Shown here one piece after another: positions 42,504-51,408 of a stretch of 64,000 nt of DNA (position 1 is its first letter; each line of letters begins with the position of its first letter). This stretch comes from Thalassorhabdus alkalitolerans (GTDB lineage Bacteria; Bacillota; Bacilli; Bacillales; Marinococcaceae): assembly GCF_042656585.1 (NCBI RefSeq), contig NZ_JBHSPG010000023.1, one strand, 5' to 3'. The notes under the pieces are model-generated. The model was given only the letters and a program-made list of their open reading frames with translations. It was not told where the DNA came from and did no database searches. The position numbers and the translations under genes are program-made.

Positions 42504-43760
42504 ATGACCAGTCATTATAGTGACAAGATAAAAAAACTAGCTGAACTCGCGGAAGAAAAAATAGGGAAACAGCATAAAGAAGTAGAAAAAATAGAAGAAT
42601 ATAATCAAGGGCGTTTGCTAACGATCTATAAGGAAGAGGGAGTTTCGGCTTTTCACTTTAATCCTTCGACAGGATATGGATATGACGACGCTGGCAGGGA
42701 AACGTTGGACAAGGTTTATGCCAGAGCCTTCGGAACAGAAGACGCATTAGTCAGGCATCAATTTATCTCCGGGACTCACGCGATAGCCACTGCACTGTTT
42801 GGCAGCCTCCGGCCTGGGGAAGAGCTGGTATACATAACAGGGACTCCTTACGACACCCTGCAGCAGGTCATTGGATTAACGGAAAATGAACCAGGCTCTT
42901 TAAAGGATTATGGTATTGCGTGTTCCATAGTCCCTTTAACAAAAGAGGGGAATGTAGATTACCCGGCAGTAAGCAAAGCCATAACGAAAAAAACAAAGGT
43001 AGTCGCTATTCAAAGGTCACGAGGGTATGACACACGTCCTTCTTTTGCAATAGAAGAAATAAAAAACATGACTCACTTTGTTAAGGAAGTTAATCCTGAA
43101 GTTATTGTATTCGTTGATAACTGTTACGGTGAATTTGTGGAAGAAACAGAGCCAGGTCATGTCGGTGTTGATTTAATGGCAGGTTCCTTAATTAAAAATC
43201 CAGGTGGAGGCCTTGCAAAAACAGGGGGCTATATTGCTGGAAGGAAAAGGCTGGTAGATCAGGCGGCCGGAAGACTTTCAGCACCAGGGATCGGAAGAGA
43301 AGGCGGGGCAACGTTATCCATGCTCCTAGAAATGTACCAGGGGTTTTTTATGGCTCCCCATACTGTTGCCCAGTCTTTAAAAGGAGCCTTTTTCACAGCT
43401 GCTTTACTTGAAGAAGCTGGTCTAACTACAACCCCTTCCTCTCAGGAGAAAAGAACAGATTTGATCCAGGCGATACAGTTTGAGGACAAAGAAAGAATGA
43501 TTTCATTTTGCCAGGCAATCCAAGAAGCCTCTCCTGTAGATGCTAAGGTTGTACCTATGCCTAGTCCGATGCCTGGTTATGAGGATGAAGTGATTATGGC
43601 AGCGGGCACTTTTATTCAAGGAGCAAGCATTGAGCTGTCGGCAGACGGACCCATCCGTCCTCCGTATACTGCATTTGTGCAAGGCGGGCTGACGTATATT
43701 CATGTCAAAACAGCAGTCATGCGGGCCCTTGATGAATTGATAAAAAAGAATATGGTATAG
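42504..43760 (+). CDS. ynbB: PLP-dependent YnbB family protein (methionine gamma-lyase-like)
   Basis: 418 residues. A PLP-dependent gamma-lyase-like fold with HQFISGTHAIATALFGSLRP near residue 90, aspartate in VFVDNCYGEF near residue 210 and PLP lysine in SLIKNPGGG. The family is named aluminium resistance or YnbB and is annotated as methionine gamma-lyase-like, but the substrate is not established. The gene keeps its conserved place between hflX and glnR. Confidence 0.93.
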   Translation: MTSHYSDKIKKLAELAEEKIGKQHKEVEKIEEYNQGRLLTIYKEEGVSAFHFNPSTGYGYDDAGRETLDKVYARAFGTEDALVRHQFISGTHAIATALFGSLRPGEELVYITGTPYDTLQQVIGLTENEPGSLKDYGIACSIVPLTKEGNVDYPAVSKAITKKTKVVAIQRSRGYDTRPSFAIEEIKNMTHFVKEVNPEVIVFVDNCYGEFVEETEPGHVGVDLMAGSLIKNPGGGLAKTGGYIAGRKRLVDQAAGRLSAPGIGREGGATLSMLLEMYQGFFMAPHTVAQSLKGAFFTAALLEEAGLTTTPSSQEKRTDLIQAIQFEDKERMISFCQAIQEASPVDAKVVPMPSPMPGYEDEVIMAAGTFIQGASIELSADGPIRPPYTAFVQGGLTYIHVKTAVMRALDELIKKNMV

Positions 43761-43818
43761 TCTATTTGGCAAGGGATAATCTGTCTGAAAAATCTGATGT
43801 AAAAAAAGGTGACATGTG

Positions 43819-43847
43819 TTGACGGCAAAGCTGACATGATGTATGAT
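43819..43847 (+). promoter_or_regulatory. Promoter of glnRA
   Basis: -35 TTGACG at 43819-43824, a 17-base spacer, -10 TATGAT at 43842-43847, about 30 bases before glnR. Half-site-like TGACAT sequences flank it, but a textbook GlnR box (TGTNA-N7-TNACA) was not found by eye. Confidence 0.6.
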
Positions 43848-43879
43848 ATAGTTAAATCAAGGGAAAGGGGGACGGAAAT

Positions 43880-44278
43880 ATGAATGATCACGTTCGCCGC
43901 AATATGCCTCTGTTCCCGATTAGCATAGTGAAGCAGCTCACTGAATTATCCGCCAGGCAAATCAGGTATTATGAAGAACATTCACTTATTCACCCAGCCA
44001 GGACAAGCGGTAATCAGAGGTTGTTTTCGTTTAATGATGTGGATCGTCTCTTGGAAATAAAGAGCTTGATTGAAAGAGGCATTAACATTTCAGGTATTAA
44101 AGAAATTTTTGAACTTAGAGCACAAGAGCAAAGCAGTAAAGAAAATCCGGCTCTTGCACCGAAAACAGAGATTTCTCAGAAAGAATTACGACGCCATTTG
44201 AAAAATGAAGTGATGATGGCTGGAAAGCATGGGAAGCCATCAATGATCCAGGGCCAGTTGTCCCGCTTTTTCAATTAA
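43880..44278 (+). CDS. glnR: Glutamine synthetase repressor GlnR
   Basis: 132 residues, MerR family. The DNA-binding helix-turn-helix is PISIVKQLTELSARQIRYYEEH, then HPARTSGNQRLFS; the C-terminal tail is the part that senses the feedback-inhibited GlnA-glutamine complex. It represses glnRA and other nitrogen genes when glutamine is plentiful. It is 84 bases upstream of glnA in one operon. Confidence 0.96.
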   Translation: MNDHVRRNMPLFPISIVKQLTELSARQIRYYEEHSLIHPARTSGNQRLFSFNDVDRLLEIKSLIERGINISGIKEIFELRAQEQSSKENPALAPKTEISQKELRRHLKNEVMMAGKHGKPSMIQGQLSRFFN

Positions 44279-44362
44279 TAAGGGGAAGACCTTTTGTTCT
44301 CCTTACATAATGGAGCTGCAAAAGTTTTATTAGATAACATACTTAGAGAGGAGCCAGTTAAC

Positions 44363-45715
44363 ATGGGCAGCAAGTACACAAAAGAGGATATTTTGAGAAT
44401 TGCAGAAGAAGAAAATATCAAATTCATCCGTTTACAATTTACTGATTTGCAAGGAGTTATCAAAAACGTAGAAATTCCTTATGATCAGCTTACAAAAGCA
44501 TTGGATAATCAAATGATGTTTGACGGGTCTTCTATTGAAGGGTTCGTCCGCATTGAAGAATCAGATATGTACTTATATCCAGAGCTTGATACGTGGGTCG
44601 TATTCCCTTGGACTCCAGAAAAAGGGAAAGTTGCTCGTTTGATTTGCGACATTTATGAGCCGGGAGCACCTGGAGAAGAGCCGACACCATTTGAAGGGGA
44701 TCCTCGCGGGATCTTAAAGCGTGTCTTGCAGGAAGCAAAAGACATGGGGTACACAGCCTTTAACATTGGTCCTGAGCCTGAATTTTTCCTTTTCAAAAAT
44801 GATGAAAAAGGCGAGCCGACTATGGAACTAAACGATAAAGGCGGATATTTCGACCTTGCTCCAACAGATCTTGGTGAAAATGCCCGTCGTGACATCGTGC
44901 TTGAACTTGAAGACATGGGCTTTGACATCGAAGCTTCCCACCATGAGGTAGCTCCTGGCCAGCACGAAATCGACTTTAAATATGCTGATGCTGTAACTGC
45001 TTGTGACAATATCCAGACCTTTAAGCTTGTTGTAAAGACTATTGCCAGAAAGCACGGCTTACACGCAACATTTATGCCAAAACCATTGTTTGGCGTAAAC
45101 GGTTCCGGAATGCATTGTAACATGTCTTTGTTTAACGAAGACGGGAATGTATTCTATGAGCCAAATAATGAAACTCAATTGAGCGAAACTGCCATGCAGT
45201 TCCTATCTGGTATCCTGGATCATGCTCAAGCGTTTACTGCAGTAACGAACCCAATTGTTAACTCTTATAAGCGCCTTGTACCTGGATACGAAGCTCCGGT
45301 ATACGTAGCTTGGTCAATGAGAAACCGCAGTCCGCTTGTTCGTATTCCATCTTCTCGCGGAATGAGCACTCGTATTGAAGTCCGCAGTCCAGACCCGGCT
45401 GCTAACCCATATTTGGCTATGGCTGCACTTCTTGCTTCCGGTCTTGACGGAATCAAAAAGAAAGGCCAATCTCCAGAGCCAACAGACCGCAATATCTATG
45501 TAATGGATAAAGAAGAGCGTGTGGAAGAAGGAATTAAAGATCTTCCAGCTAACTTGAAAGAAGCTATTGATAATCTTAAAAAAGACGAAGTGCTTGTAAA
45601 GGCATTAGGCGAGCATGCAGTTGAGCACTTTGTTGAAGCAAAAGAAATCGAATGGGATATGTTCCGTACGCAAGTGCACCCATGGGAGCGCGAGCAGTAT
45701 ATCCAAACTTATTAA
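44363..45715 (+). CDS. glnA: Glutamine synthetase GlnA (type I-alpha)
   Basis: 450 residues. It makes glutamine from glutamate, ammonia and ATP and also acts as the chaperone-like partner of GlnR and TnrA. FDGSSIEGFVRIEESD is near residue 53, ATP site NKG-type sequence FGVNGSGMHCNMSLF is central, and RxxSRGMSTRIE follows. No adenylylation tyrosine signature, consistent with feedback-controlled Gram-positive GS-I alpha. The ATG at 44363 has AGAGAGGAG upstream. Confidence 0.98.
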   Translation: MGSKYTKEDILRIAEEENIKFIRLQFTDLQGVIKNVEIPYDQLTKALDNQMMFDGSSIEGFVRIEESDMYLYPELDTWVVFPWTPEKGKVARLICDIYEPGAPGEEPTPFEGDPRGILKRVLQEAKDMGYTAFNIGPEPEFFLFKNDEKGEPTMELNDKGGYFDLAPTDLGENARRDIVLELEDMGFDIEASHHEVAPGQHEIDFKYADAVTACDNIQTFKLVVKTIARKHGLHATFMPKPLFGVNGSGMHCNMSLFNEDGNVFYEPNNETQLSETAMQFLSGILDHAQAFTAVTNPIVNSYKRLVPGYEAPVYVAWSMRNRSPLVRIPSSRGMSTRIEVRSPDPAANPYLAMAALLASGLDGIKKKGQSPEPTDRNIYVMDKEERVEEGIKDLPANLKEAIDNLKKDEVLVKALGEHAVEHFVEAKEIEWDMFRTQVHPWEREQYIQTY

Positions 45716-45724
45716 TACCTATCA

Positions 45725-45759
45725 GACCCTTGATGCCTCAGGCATCAAGGGTCTTTTAT
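45725..45759 (+). terminator. Terminator of glnRA
   Basis: A perfect 13-bp stem (GACCCTTGATGCC and its complement) with a TCA loop is followed by TTTT. Confidence 0.92.
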
Positions 45760-46115
45760 TGATGAGGAAAGAAAAAGGCTACTGGAGGGCGAAGATTATG
45801 TAGATTGATATATAGACTTTTTCGTTTGATATATATATATAAAGCAGATTAATACACCGACAGGCAAGATGTTTGTTTAATTAATGGCAGTTCTCTCTAT
45901 GACTTTTGTTCATCGTGCTGGCATTGAAAGCGATAAGCTCTGCTATTTGTGCAACATTGTAGTCGTTGCATACCCCTTACTATAGGTATGCTTTTCACTA
46001 TAAAAAATGAATAGAATAACAAAAATGCCCCTGTCTGTTTCTAAGACGGGGGCATTTTTGCAAAAAAAGATTTATCTTTGCTTGTTATTATTAATAGATT
46101 ACTAGAAAAGATAGC
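45760..46115. other. Intergenic region between glnA and lexA
   Basis: No gene recognised in about 355 bases. It has an AT dinucleotide tract (45820-45842), a GCATACC/GGTATGC hairpin (45968-45991) and, at 46021-46059, a strong near-perfect stem AAAAATGCCCC...GGGGGCATTTTT that ends lexA transcription. Confidence 0.6.
46021..46059. terminator. Terminator of lexA (bidirectional)
   Basis: AAAAATGCCCC pairs with GGGGGCATTTTT; T-rich runs flank both sides. Confidence 0.8.
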
Positions 46116-46742
46116 TTAATGAATAGTCCTGAATACACCAATCACTTTTCCTAATACGATGCAACTGTCAAGGATGATAGGATCCATTGCACTGTTTTCC
46201 GGCTGCAACCGAATATAGTCTTTTTCCTTAAAGAACCTTTTCACCGTAGCTTCGTGCTCTTCTTCTGTCATAGCTACAATAATATCTCCGTTATCTGCTG
46301 TTTGCTGCTGCCTGACAATGACCAGGTCTCCATCAAAGATCCCCGCTTCTATCATACTGTCTCCCTGGATAGTCAGAATGAATACTTTCTCTTCTGAAAC
46401 CATACGTTCAGGTAAAGGGATATACTCTTCTACATTTTCAATGGCTGTAATAGGCTGTCCTGCTGTAACTTTCCCGATCACCGGCACATATACCGCGTTG
46501 CTTTCTGAGATGATAGGCTGTTCAGGCTCAAGTTCAATAACTTCAATTGCTCTCGGCTTGGTAGGGTCTCTGCGGATGAGTCCTTTTTTCTCTAATCGGG
46601 AGAGGTGTCCGTGCACGGTTGAGCTTGATGCCAGGCCGACTGCTTCACCAATTTCCCGAACAGAAGGAGGGTACCCTTTTTGGCGGACTTCGTCTTTAAT
46701 ATAGTCTAATATTTGCTGCTGCCTAGTAGACAACTTACTCAT
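46116..46742 (-). CDS. lexA: SOS repressor LexA
   Basis: 208 residues. The N-terminal winged helix covers STRQQQILDYIKDEVRQKGYPPSVREIGEAVGL; the cleavage site is VTAGQPI (Ala-Gly). The Ser-Lys catalytic dyad is in LTIQGDSMIEAGI and HEATVKRF. RecA-stimulated self-cleavage releases the SOS regulon. ATG 46742 is chosen for GAGGTG upstream; the longer frame from 46808 is not used. LexA boxes lie between it and yneA. Confidence 0.98.
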   Translation of the reverse strand: MSKLSTRQQQILDYIKDEVRQKGYPPSVREIGEAVGLASSSTVHGHLSRLEKKGLIRRDPTKPRAIEVIELEPEQPIISESNAVYVPVIGKVTAGQPITAIENVEEYIPLPERMVSEEKVFILTIQGDSMIEAGIFDGDLVIVRQQQTADNGDIIVAMTEEEHEATVKRFFKEKDYIRLQPENSAMDPIILDSCIVLGKVIGVFRTIH

Positions 46743-46805
46743 AATTCCGCACCTCTTTTTATTCTTTGAATTTAAGCAAATTATACCATGGAAAACATAT
46801 GTACG

Positions 46806-46880
46806 CAAACATTCGTTCTAATTTGTTGACGGGAACAATAGTTCTCGTTATAATCATTATCAAATAAGAACATACATTCT
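46806..46880. promoter_or_regulatory. Three LexA-like boxes and the yneA promoter
   Basis: Boxes: 46806-46819 (CAAACATTCGTTCT, 12 of 14 on the complement), 46832-46845 (GGAACAATAGTTCT, perfect GAAC-N4-GTTC core) and 46867-46880 (AGAACATACATTCT, weaker). The yneA promoter is TTGACG (46826-46831), a 17-base spacer and TATAAT (46849-46854), with box 2 filling the spacer. LexA therefore blocks both divergent genes. Confidence 0.85.
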
Positions 46881-46898
46881 GGTGAAAAGGTGATTCAT

Positions 46899-47111
46899 AT
46901 GATAAGAAAGTTTCAGCAAATTTCAGGACAAGAATGGCTTATCCTTTTATTATTTATTCTTTCTATTATCATTCTTGTTTCTACTGTCCAATACCAAAGC
47001 TCAGTAGATGACCCATGGAACCTTCCAGCGGCGGCTGTTGAAGAAGAACTCAGTGACACTTCACTTCTATCTTTCCTGCCGGAAAGAAAGGCAGTTTTGG
47101 TCGATGATTGA
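46899..47111 (+). CDS. Small SOS membrane protein in the yneA position (no LysM domain)
   Basis: 70 residues. One N-terminal membrane helix (EWLILLLFILSIIILVSTVQ near residues 12-31) and a short acidic extracellular tail (SSVDDPWNLPAAAVEEEL). In B. subtilis YneA (about 103 residues) this helix is followed by a LysM domain and the protein blocks cell division during SOS. LysM is absent here and there is no frameshifted remnant downstream. Position and LexA control suggest the same role through a different mechanism. ATG 46899 follows AAAAGGTG. Confidence 0.7.
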   Translation: MIRKFQQISGQEWLILLLFILSIIILVSTVQYQSSVDDPWNLPAAAVEEELSDTSLLSFLPERKAVLVDD

Positions 47112-47170
47112 ACACACACAGTGTTATAATAGAACGTGATCCAGCAGGTGTATGATAAGGCGGTTATTCA

Positions 47171-47839
47171 ATGAAGAAGTGTATTATTTATTGCCGGGTA
47201 AGCACGGTTAAAGAAAGCCAGCAATCCTCCTTGAGCAGACAGGAGGAAGAGCTGAAGAAACTGGTAGAGGAAAAGGGCGACCGAGTCTATAAAACTATTA
47301 AAGAAGAAGCAAGCGGCTATACAGTTGAGCGTGAAGGCTTGCTTGAAGCTCTGGATGATCTGTCAGAAGGAAGAGCCGATGCGCTCTGTGTCCAAGACGA
47401 CACGAGAATAGGAAGAGGAAATGCTAAGATTGCTATTTTGCACCAGCTTCATAAACAAGGTGCTGAGGTGTATTCCGTTCGTGATGGAGGAAAGCTTCAG
47501 CTTTCAGAAACGGATTCTATGCTGATGGACATCATTTCTGTGGTGGAAGAGTATCAACGGAAAATACATAACCTTAAAATCCAGAGGGGGATGAAGCGGG
47601 CTGTTGAAAAGGGCTACAGACCTGAAAAAAATTTAAAAAACATGGATCAGGGAGGGCGTGACCGAAAAGAAGTGCCTATCGAAGAAATTGTAAATTTAAG
47701 AAAGCGCGATTTAACTTTTCATGAAATTGCTGCCACGTTAAGAGGTCTTGGATTTGAAGTCTCAAAAGCAACAGTTCACCGCAGGTATGTGGAATATATA
47801 AAAACAGAAAACCAGGATTTGGAAAGTGGAGAGAAATAA
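47171..47839 (+). CDS. yneB: Resolvase-family recombinase YneB
   Basis: 222 residues. A serine resolvase domain starts with IIYCRVSTVKE (catalytic Ser in RVST), followed by the QDDTRIGRG region and a short C-terminal helical DNA-binding part (LTFHEIAATLRGLGFEVSKA). It is a chromosomal SOS-operon gene between yneA and ynzC in Bacillus; no DNA target is known. It is not linked to the spoVK element, whose recombinase is over twice as long. Confidence 0.93.
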   Translation: MKKCIIYCRVSTVKESQQSSLSRQEEELKKLVEEKGDRVYKTIKEEASGYTVEREGLLEALDDLSEGRADALCVQDDTRIGRGNAKIAILHQLHKQGAEVYSVRDGGKLQLSETDSMLMDIISVVEEYQRKIHNLKIQRGMKRAVEKGYRPEKNLKNMDQGGRDRKEVPIEEIVNLRKRDLTFHEIAATLRGLGFEVSKATVHRRYVEYIKTENQDLESGEK

Positions 47840-47973
47840 ACAATGTCCTTCTATTTCAAAGCATCAGCTTTGTCAGGTCATGTAACAACACGCCTGGACA
47901 TTTGCATTTACCTTGACTCATACGTTACCATGTACATATATTTCGGTAAAAATAGGGAGGTCTTACATCTGTC

Positions 47974-48201
47974 ATGTTATCCCAAGATAAGATTGCTCGA
48001 ATTAATGAACTAGCGAAACGAGCTAAGACGACAGGACTAACGGAAACAGAAGAGGCTGAACAACAAAAGCTAAGAAATGAATATTTAGCTAAGTTTCGTT
48101 CTTCTTTTAAAAGTCAGCTTCAATCAGTGAAAGTAGTTGATGAAAAAGGCAACGATGTTACGCCAGCAAAACTTGAAGAAGCCAAGAAAAGCGGAAGGTA
48201 A
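47974..48201 (+). CDS. ynzC: YnzC, DUF896 family
   Basis: 75 residues, two helical segments: LSQDKIARINELAKRAKTTG and LTETEEAEQQKLRNEYLAKF. This is the widespread DUF896 helical-hairpin family; molecular function unknown. It closes the SOS operon yneA-yneB-ynzC, but a separate TTGACT-N17 promoter-like sequence lies near 47912. The tail KVVDEKGNDVTPAKLEEAKK is typical. Confidence 0.93.
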   Translation: MLSQDKIARINELAKRAKTTGLTETEEAEQQKLRNEYLAKFRSSFKSQLQSVKVVDEKGNDVTPAKLEEAKKSGR

Positions 48202-48219
48202 CTTATCACATATAGAGAG

Positions 48220-48248
48220 CCTTAGACAAATGTCTAGGGTTTTTTATT
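48220..48248 (+). terminator. Terminator of ynzC
   Basis: CCTTAGAC-AAAT-GTCTAGGG followed by a T run. Confidence 0.88.
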
Positions 48249-48385
48249 TTTAATAAGTAGTAATATATGGATTCTTTTTTGGCACGGTGGAAGATTAAGG
48301 TCTCTCTAGCCTTGTTAAAAACAAGCAGAAAGGATATCATAAAACAGGAATACATATACAGAGGAAGAAAGGATGAATTTCAGGA

Positions 48386-50386
48386 ATGTCAACTAATGTT
48401 GAGCAGCTAGCGATAAACACCATTCGTACACTATCTATTGACAGTATTGAGAAAGCAAATTCAGGTCATCCTGGTCTGCCTATGGGGGCGGCTCCCATGG
48501 CTTTTGCCTTGTGGACAAAAGTAATGAAGCACAATCCGTCTAACCCCGAATGGTTTGACCGGGACCGTTTTGTATTATCTGCTGGACACGGGTCTATGCT
48601 TTTATACAGCCTGCTTCACCTTACAGGTTATGACCTGTCTCTTGATGAGTTAAAAAACTTCAGGCAATGGGAGAGTAAGACCCCAGGCCACCCTGAATAC
48701 GGACACACTCCTGGTGTGGAAGCAACAACAGGCCCATTAGGTCAGGGAGTCGCAATGGCAGTGGGGATGGCCATGGCTGAAAGGCATTTAGCTGCGACTT
48801 ATAACAAAGAGGGCCATGAAATTGTTGATCATTACACCTATGCTCTATGCGGTGACGGCGACTTAATGGAAGGTGTATCCGGTGAGTCAGCCTCATTAGC
48901 AGGGCATTTGAAGCTTGGGCGTCTTGTGGTTTTATATGATTCAAATGATATTTCCTTGGATGGGGATCTTAATAAATCGTTCTCCGAGGACGTAAGAAAG
49001 CGTTATGAAGCATATGGCTGGCATACGATTCTAGTAGAAGATGGCAACGACATAGATGCTATTACGAAAGCCATTGAAGAAGGAAAACAAGATGAGCGTC
49101 CGACACTCATTGAAGTAAAGACCACCATTGGTTTTGGTTCTCCGAAAAAAGGAGGAACAAACGCAGCTCATGGTGCTCCTCTTGGCTCAGAAGAAGTGCT
49201 TGCCACTAAAGGAATGTACAAATGGGAATTTGAAAACGACTTCCACATCCCGCCTGAAGTAGCAGAATTATACGCAAACGTGAAAGCTGAGGGAGCAGGG
49301 AAAGAAGTTGAATGGAATAAATCGTTTGAAAAGTATCAGGAGGCATTCCCGGAACTTGCTGAGCAATTTACTCAAGCGGTAAAAGGCGAGCTCCCAAATG
49401 GATGGGATAGTAATCTTCCTGTTTATAAGGCTGGCGAGGATAAGCTTGCAACACGTGCTTCTTCTGGAGAAGCGATTCAGGCACTATCTTCTGCAGTTCC
49501 TTCCCTTTTCGGCGGATCAGCTGACCTTGCATCCTCTAACAAAACTCTCGTCAAAGAAGAAGAGGATTTCACACAACTCAATTACAAAGGTAGAAATGTC
49601 TGGTTTGGAGTGCGTGAGTTTGCGATGGCGGCAGCAGTCAACGGGTTGCTTCTTCATGGCGGAGTAAAACCTTACTCTGCAACGTTCCTGGTCTTTTCGG
49701 ATTACCTCCGTCCGGCCCTTCGCTTAAGTGCACTTATGGAGATTCCGGCTACCTATGTATTCACTCACGACAGCATTGCAGTGGGTGAAGATGGTCCAAC
49801 CCATGAGCCGATTGAACAAATTGCTGCATTAAGAGCAATTCCTAATCATTCTGTCATCAGGCCTGCAGATGGAAATGAGACAGTGGCAGCCTGGCGTGCG
49901 GCTCTTGAAAGCCAAAACAAGCCAACCTCTCTTATCTTGACTAGACAAGGACTGCCAACATTAGAGGGAACAGCAGAGAAAGCCTATGAAGGAGTGAAAA
50001 AAGGAGCATATGTGATTTCTGAAACAGAAGGAACTCCTGATGCTCTTTTATTAGCTACTGGGTCTGAAGTGTCATTGGCTGTCGAAGCTAAAAGTGCCCT
50101 TGAAAAAGACGGTATTAAAGTCAATGTAATAAGCATGCCAAGCTTTGATCGCTTTGACGAGCAAAATAAGGATTATAAAGAAGAAATTCTTCCTAGTGAC
50201 GTAGAAATTCGTCTTGGTATCGAAATGGCTGCTTCTCAAGGCTGGCATAAATATGTAGGCCTAAAAGGAGACACCTTAACCATTGACCGCTTTGGAGCTT
50301 CTGCGCCTGGGGACAAGGTTATTGAAGAATACGGATTTACAGTGGAGAATGTTGTAGCAAAAGTAAAGGCATTACTGCAAAGATAA
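48386..50386 (+). CDS. tkt: Transketolase
   Basis: 666 residues, normal length. A thiamine-diphosphate enzyme of the pentose-phosphate pathway moving two-carbon units. IEKANSGHPGLPMGAAPMAF is the N-terminal signature, GDGDLMEG holds the metal site, and GEDGPTHEPIEQ is the pyrimidine-domain signature. It follows ynzC and precedes sirA as in Bacillus. A strong terminator follows. Confidence 0.98.
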   Translation: MSTNVEQLAINTIRTLSIDSIEKANSGHPGLPMGAAPMAFALWTKVMKHNPSNPEWFDRDRFVLSAGHGSMLLYSLLHLTGYDLSLDELKNFRQWESKTPGHPEYGHTPGVEATTGPLGQGVAMAVGMAMAERHLAATYNKEGHEIVDHYTYALCGDGDLMEGVSGESASLAGHLKLGRLVVLYDSNDISLDGDLNKSFSEDVRKRYEAYGWHTILVEDGNDIDAITKAIEEGKQDERPTLIEVKTTIGFGSPKKGGTNAAHGAPLGSEEVLATKGMYKWEFENDFHIPPEVAELYANVKAEGAGKEVEWNKSFEKYQEAFPELAEQFTQAVKGELPNGWDSNLPVYKAGEDKLATRASSGEAIQALSSAVPSLFGGSADLASSNKTLVKEEEDFTQLNYKGRNVWFGVREFAMAAAVNGLLLHGGVKPYSATFLVFSDYLRPALRLSALMEIPATYVFTHDSIAVGEDGPTHEPIEQIAALRAIPNHSVIRPADGNETVAAWRAALESQNKPTSLILTRQGLPTLEGTAEKAYEGVKKGAYVISETEGTPDALLLATGSEVSLAVEAKSALEKDGIKVNVISMPSFDRFDEQNKDYKEEILPSDVEIRLGIEMAASQGWHKYVGLKGDTLTIDRFGASAPGDKVIEEYGFTVENVVAKVKALLQR

Positions 50387-50397
50387 TGATATATGAT

Positions 50398-50435
50398 AGA
50401 AGGAGCTCTCTTAAGGAGAGCTTCTTCTATCTTTT
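50398..50435 (+). terminator. Terminator of tkt
   Basis: An AGAAGGAGCTCTC stem with its near-perfect complement around TTAA, followed by a T-rich tail. Confidence 0.88.
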
Positions 50436-50463
50436 TTCTGAATATTAATGAAATAATTTTACA

Positions 50464-50470
50464 TTCGACA
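50464..50470 (+). promoter_or_regulatory. Spo0A box upstream of sirA
   Basis: TTCGACA (complement TGTCGAA) is a perfect Spo0A box, about 90 bases before the sirA start; TATGAT at 50525-50530 is a possible -10. In B. subtilis sirA is directly activated by phosphorylated Spo0A. Confidence 0.75.
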
Positions 50471-50559
50471 AAAAGAATGGTAGATTAAAACCATAAAATG
50501 ACACTCCTTGCTTTTTTTATCCTGTATGATGATAAAAAGATTCCAGGAGGGATACGGCA

Positions 50560-51000
50560 ATGAATCGTTATGTACTATACTTAATGGAAAAGGAAGTGGC
50601 GGTTCAATACTACCAATCTGAGGATAAACTATATCGCCTGTTCCAGGACTATGAAAGAGCGTATAAGTGGGCAAAGCCATTACTTGAAAAGCAAATAAAA
50701 TACGTCACTACCCCGATTCCAATTGAAGATTGGCTATTGGGCATGGAGGGTATGTTTCAGGACCAGGGTTTTAGAAAAGCGGTAAAAGAGGATCAAAGCT
50801 TAATGTTTAAAAATACCGACGAATCTGCTTCCCTTACGGTTACTCCAACGTATATGATCCTTGAAACTGACGGGGATTACCAAAAAGAGTGGATAGTATT
50901 TGATATCATCAAGCAGCTAAGCGACTATATCTTTGCAATTAATTACAAAAAGCAAACCTTCGGGTGGCTGAAACCGTTAAAAGTTTACACGGTTTTATAA
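50560..51000 (+). CDS. sirA: Sporulation inhibitor of replication SirA
   Basis: 146 residues. Begins MNRYVLYLMEKEVAVQYYQSE and ends KKQTFGWLKPLKVYTVL, as in SirA (YneE). SirA binds DnaA domain I and stops new rounds of replication when cells commit to sporulation, keeping two chromosome copies. The upstream Spo0A box matches that role. GGAGG precedes the ATG. Confidence 0.9.
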   Translation: MNRYVLYLMEKEVAVQYYQSEDKLYRLFQDYERAYKWAKPLLEKQIKYVTTPIPIEDWLLGMEGMFQDQGFRKAVKEDQSLMFKNTDESASLTVTPTYMILETDGDYQKEWIVFDIIKQLSDYIFAINYKKQTFGWLKPLKVYTVL

Positions 51001-51114
51001 AGATTTTCATCCCTCCTCTTTCATTAGGACTTTGGATACGTTATAATATACAAGGTTATACTTGCATTCATGACATTATTTCCGTTAATGGTCTTAGAAG
51101 GAGGAACATAAGGA

Positions 51115-51339
51115 ATGGATTGGCTTTGGTTTGTGCTTGTGGGGCTTGCTTGCCTTTTAGCTGGTTTAGCATTAGGTTTTTTCATTGCCCGCAAGACCAT
51201 GATGAATTACATGAAGAAAAACCCGCCTATTAATGAACAAATGCTGCGGGTAATGATGATGCAAATGGGTCAGAACCCTTCACAGAAAAAAATTAATCAA
51301 ATGATGAAAGCGATGCAGCGGCAGCAAGATAAGAAATAA
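51115..51339 (+). CDS. yneF: YneF, UPF0154 membrane protein
   Basis: 74 residues. One N-terminal membrane helix (LWFVLVGLACLLAGLALGFFIA), then a basic region with MMMQMGQNPSQKKINQMMKAMQ, the UPF0154 hallmark. Function unknown. AGAAGGAGG precedes the ATG. Its position after sirA is conserved in Bacillus. Confidence 0.95.
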   Translation: MDWLWFVLVGLACLLAGLALGFFIARKTMMNYMKKNPPINEQMLRVMMMQMGQNPSQKKINQMMKAMQRQQDKK

Positions 51340-51345
51340 CACAAG

Positions 51346-51370
51346 CACCTCAAATATGAGGTGTTTTTAT
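51346..51370 (+). terminator. Terminator of yneF
   Basis: CACCTCA and TGAGGTG arms followed by TTTTTATTTT. Confidence 0.85.
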
Positions 51371-51408
51371 TTTGCGATTAGAATTTGAATGGGAGAGCAG
51401 GTGGTTTT

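Noticed and set aside
43811..43840. GlnR box at the glnRA promoter
   Set aside because: Only half-site-like TGACAT sequences are present; the 17-base TGTNA-N7-TNACA pattern could not be fitted.
47171..47839. YneB as the recombinase of a second element
   Set aside because: It is a conserved SOS-operon gene with no split gene or flanking repeat nearby.
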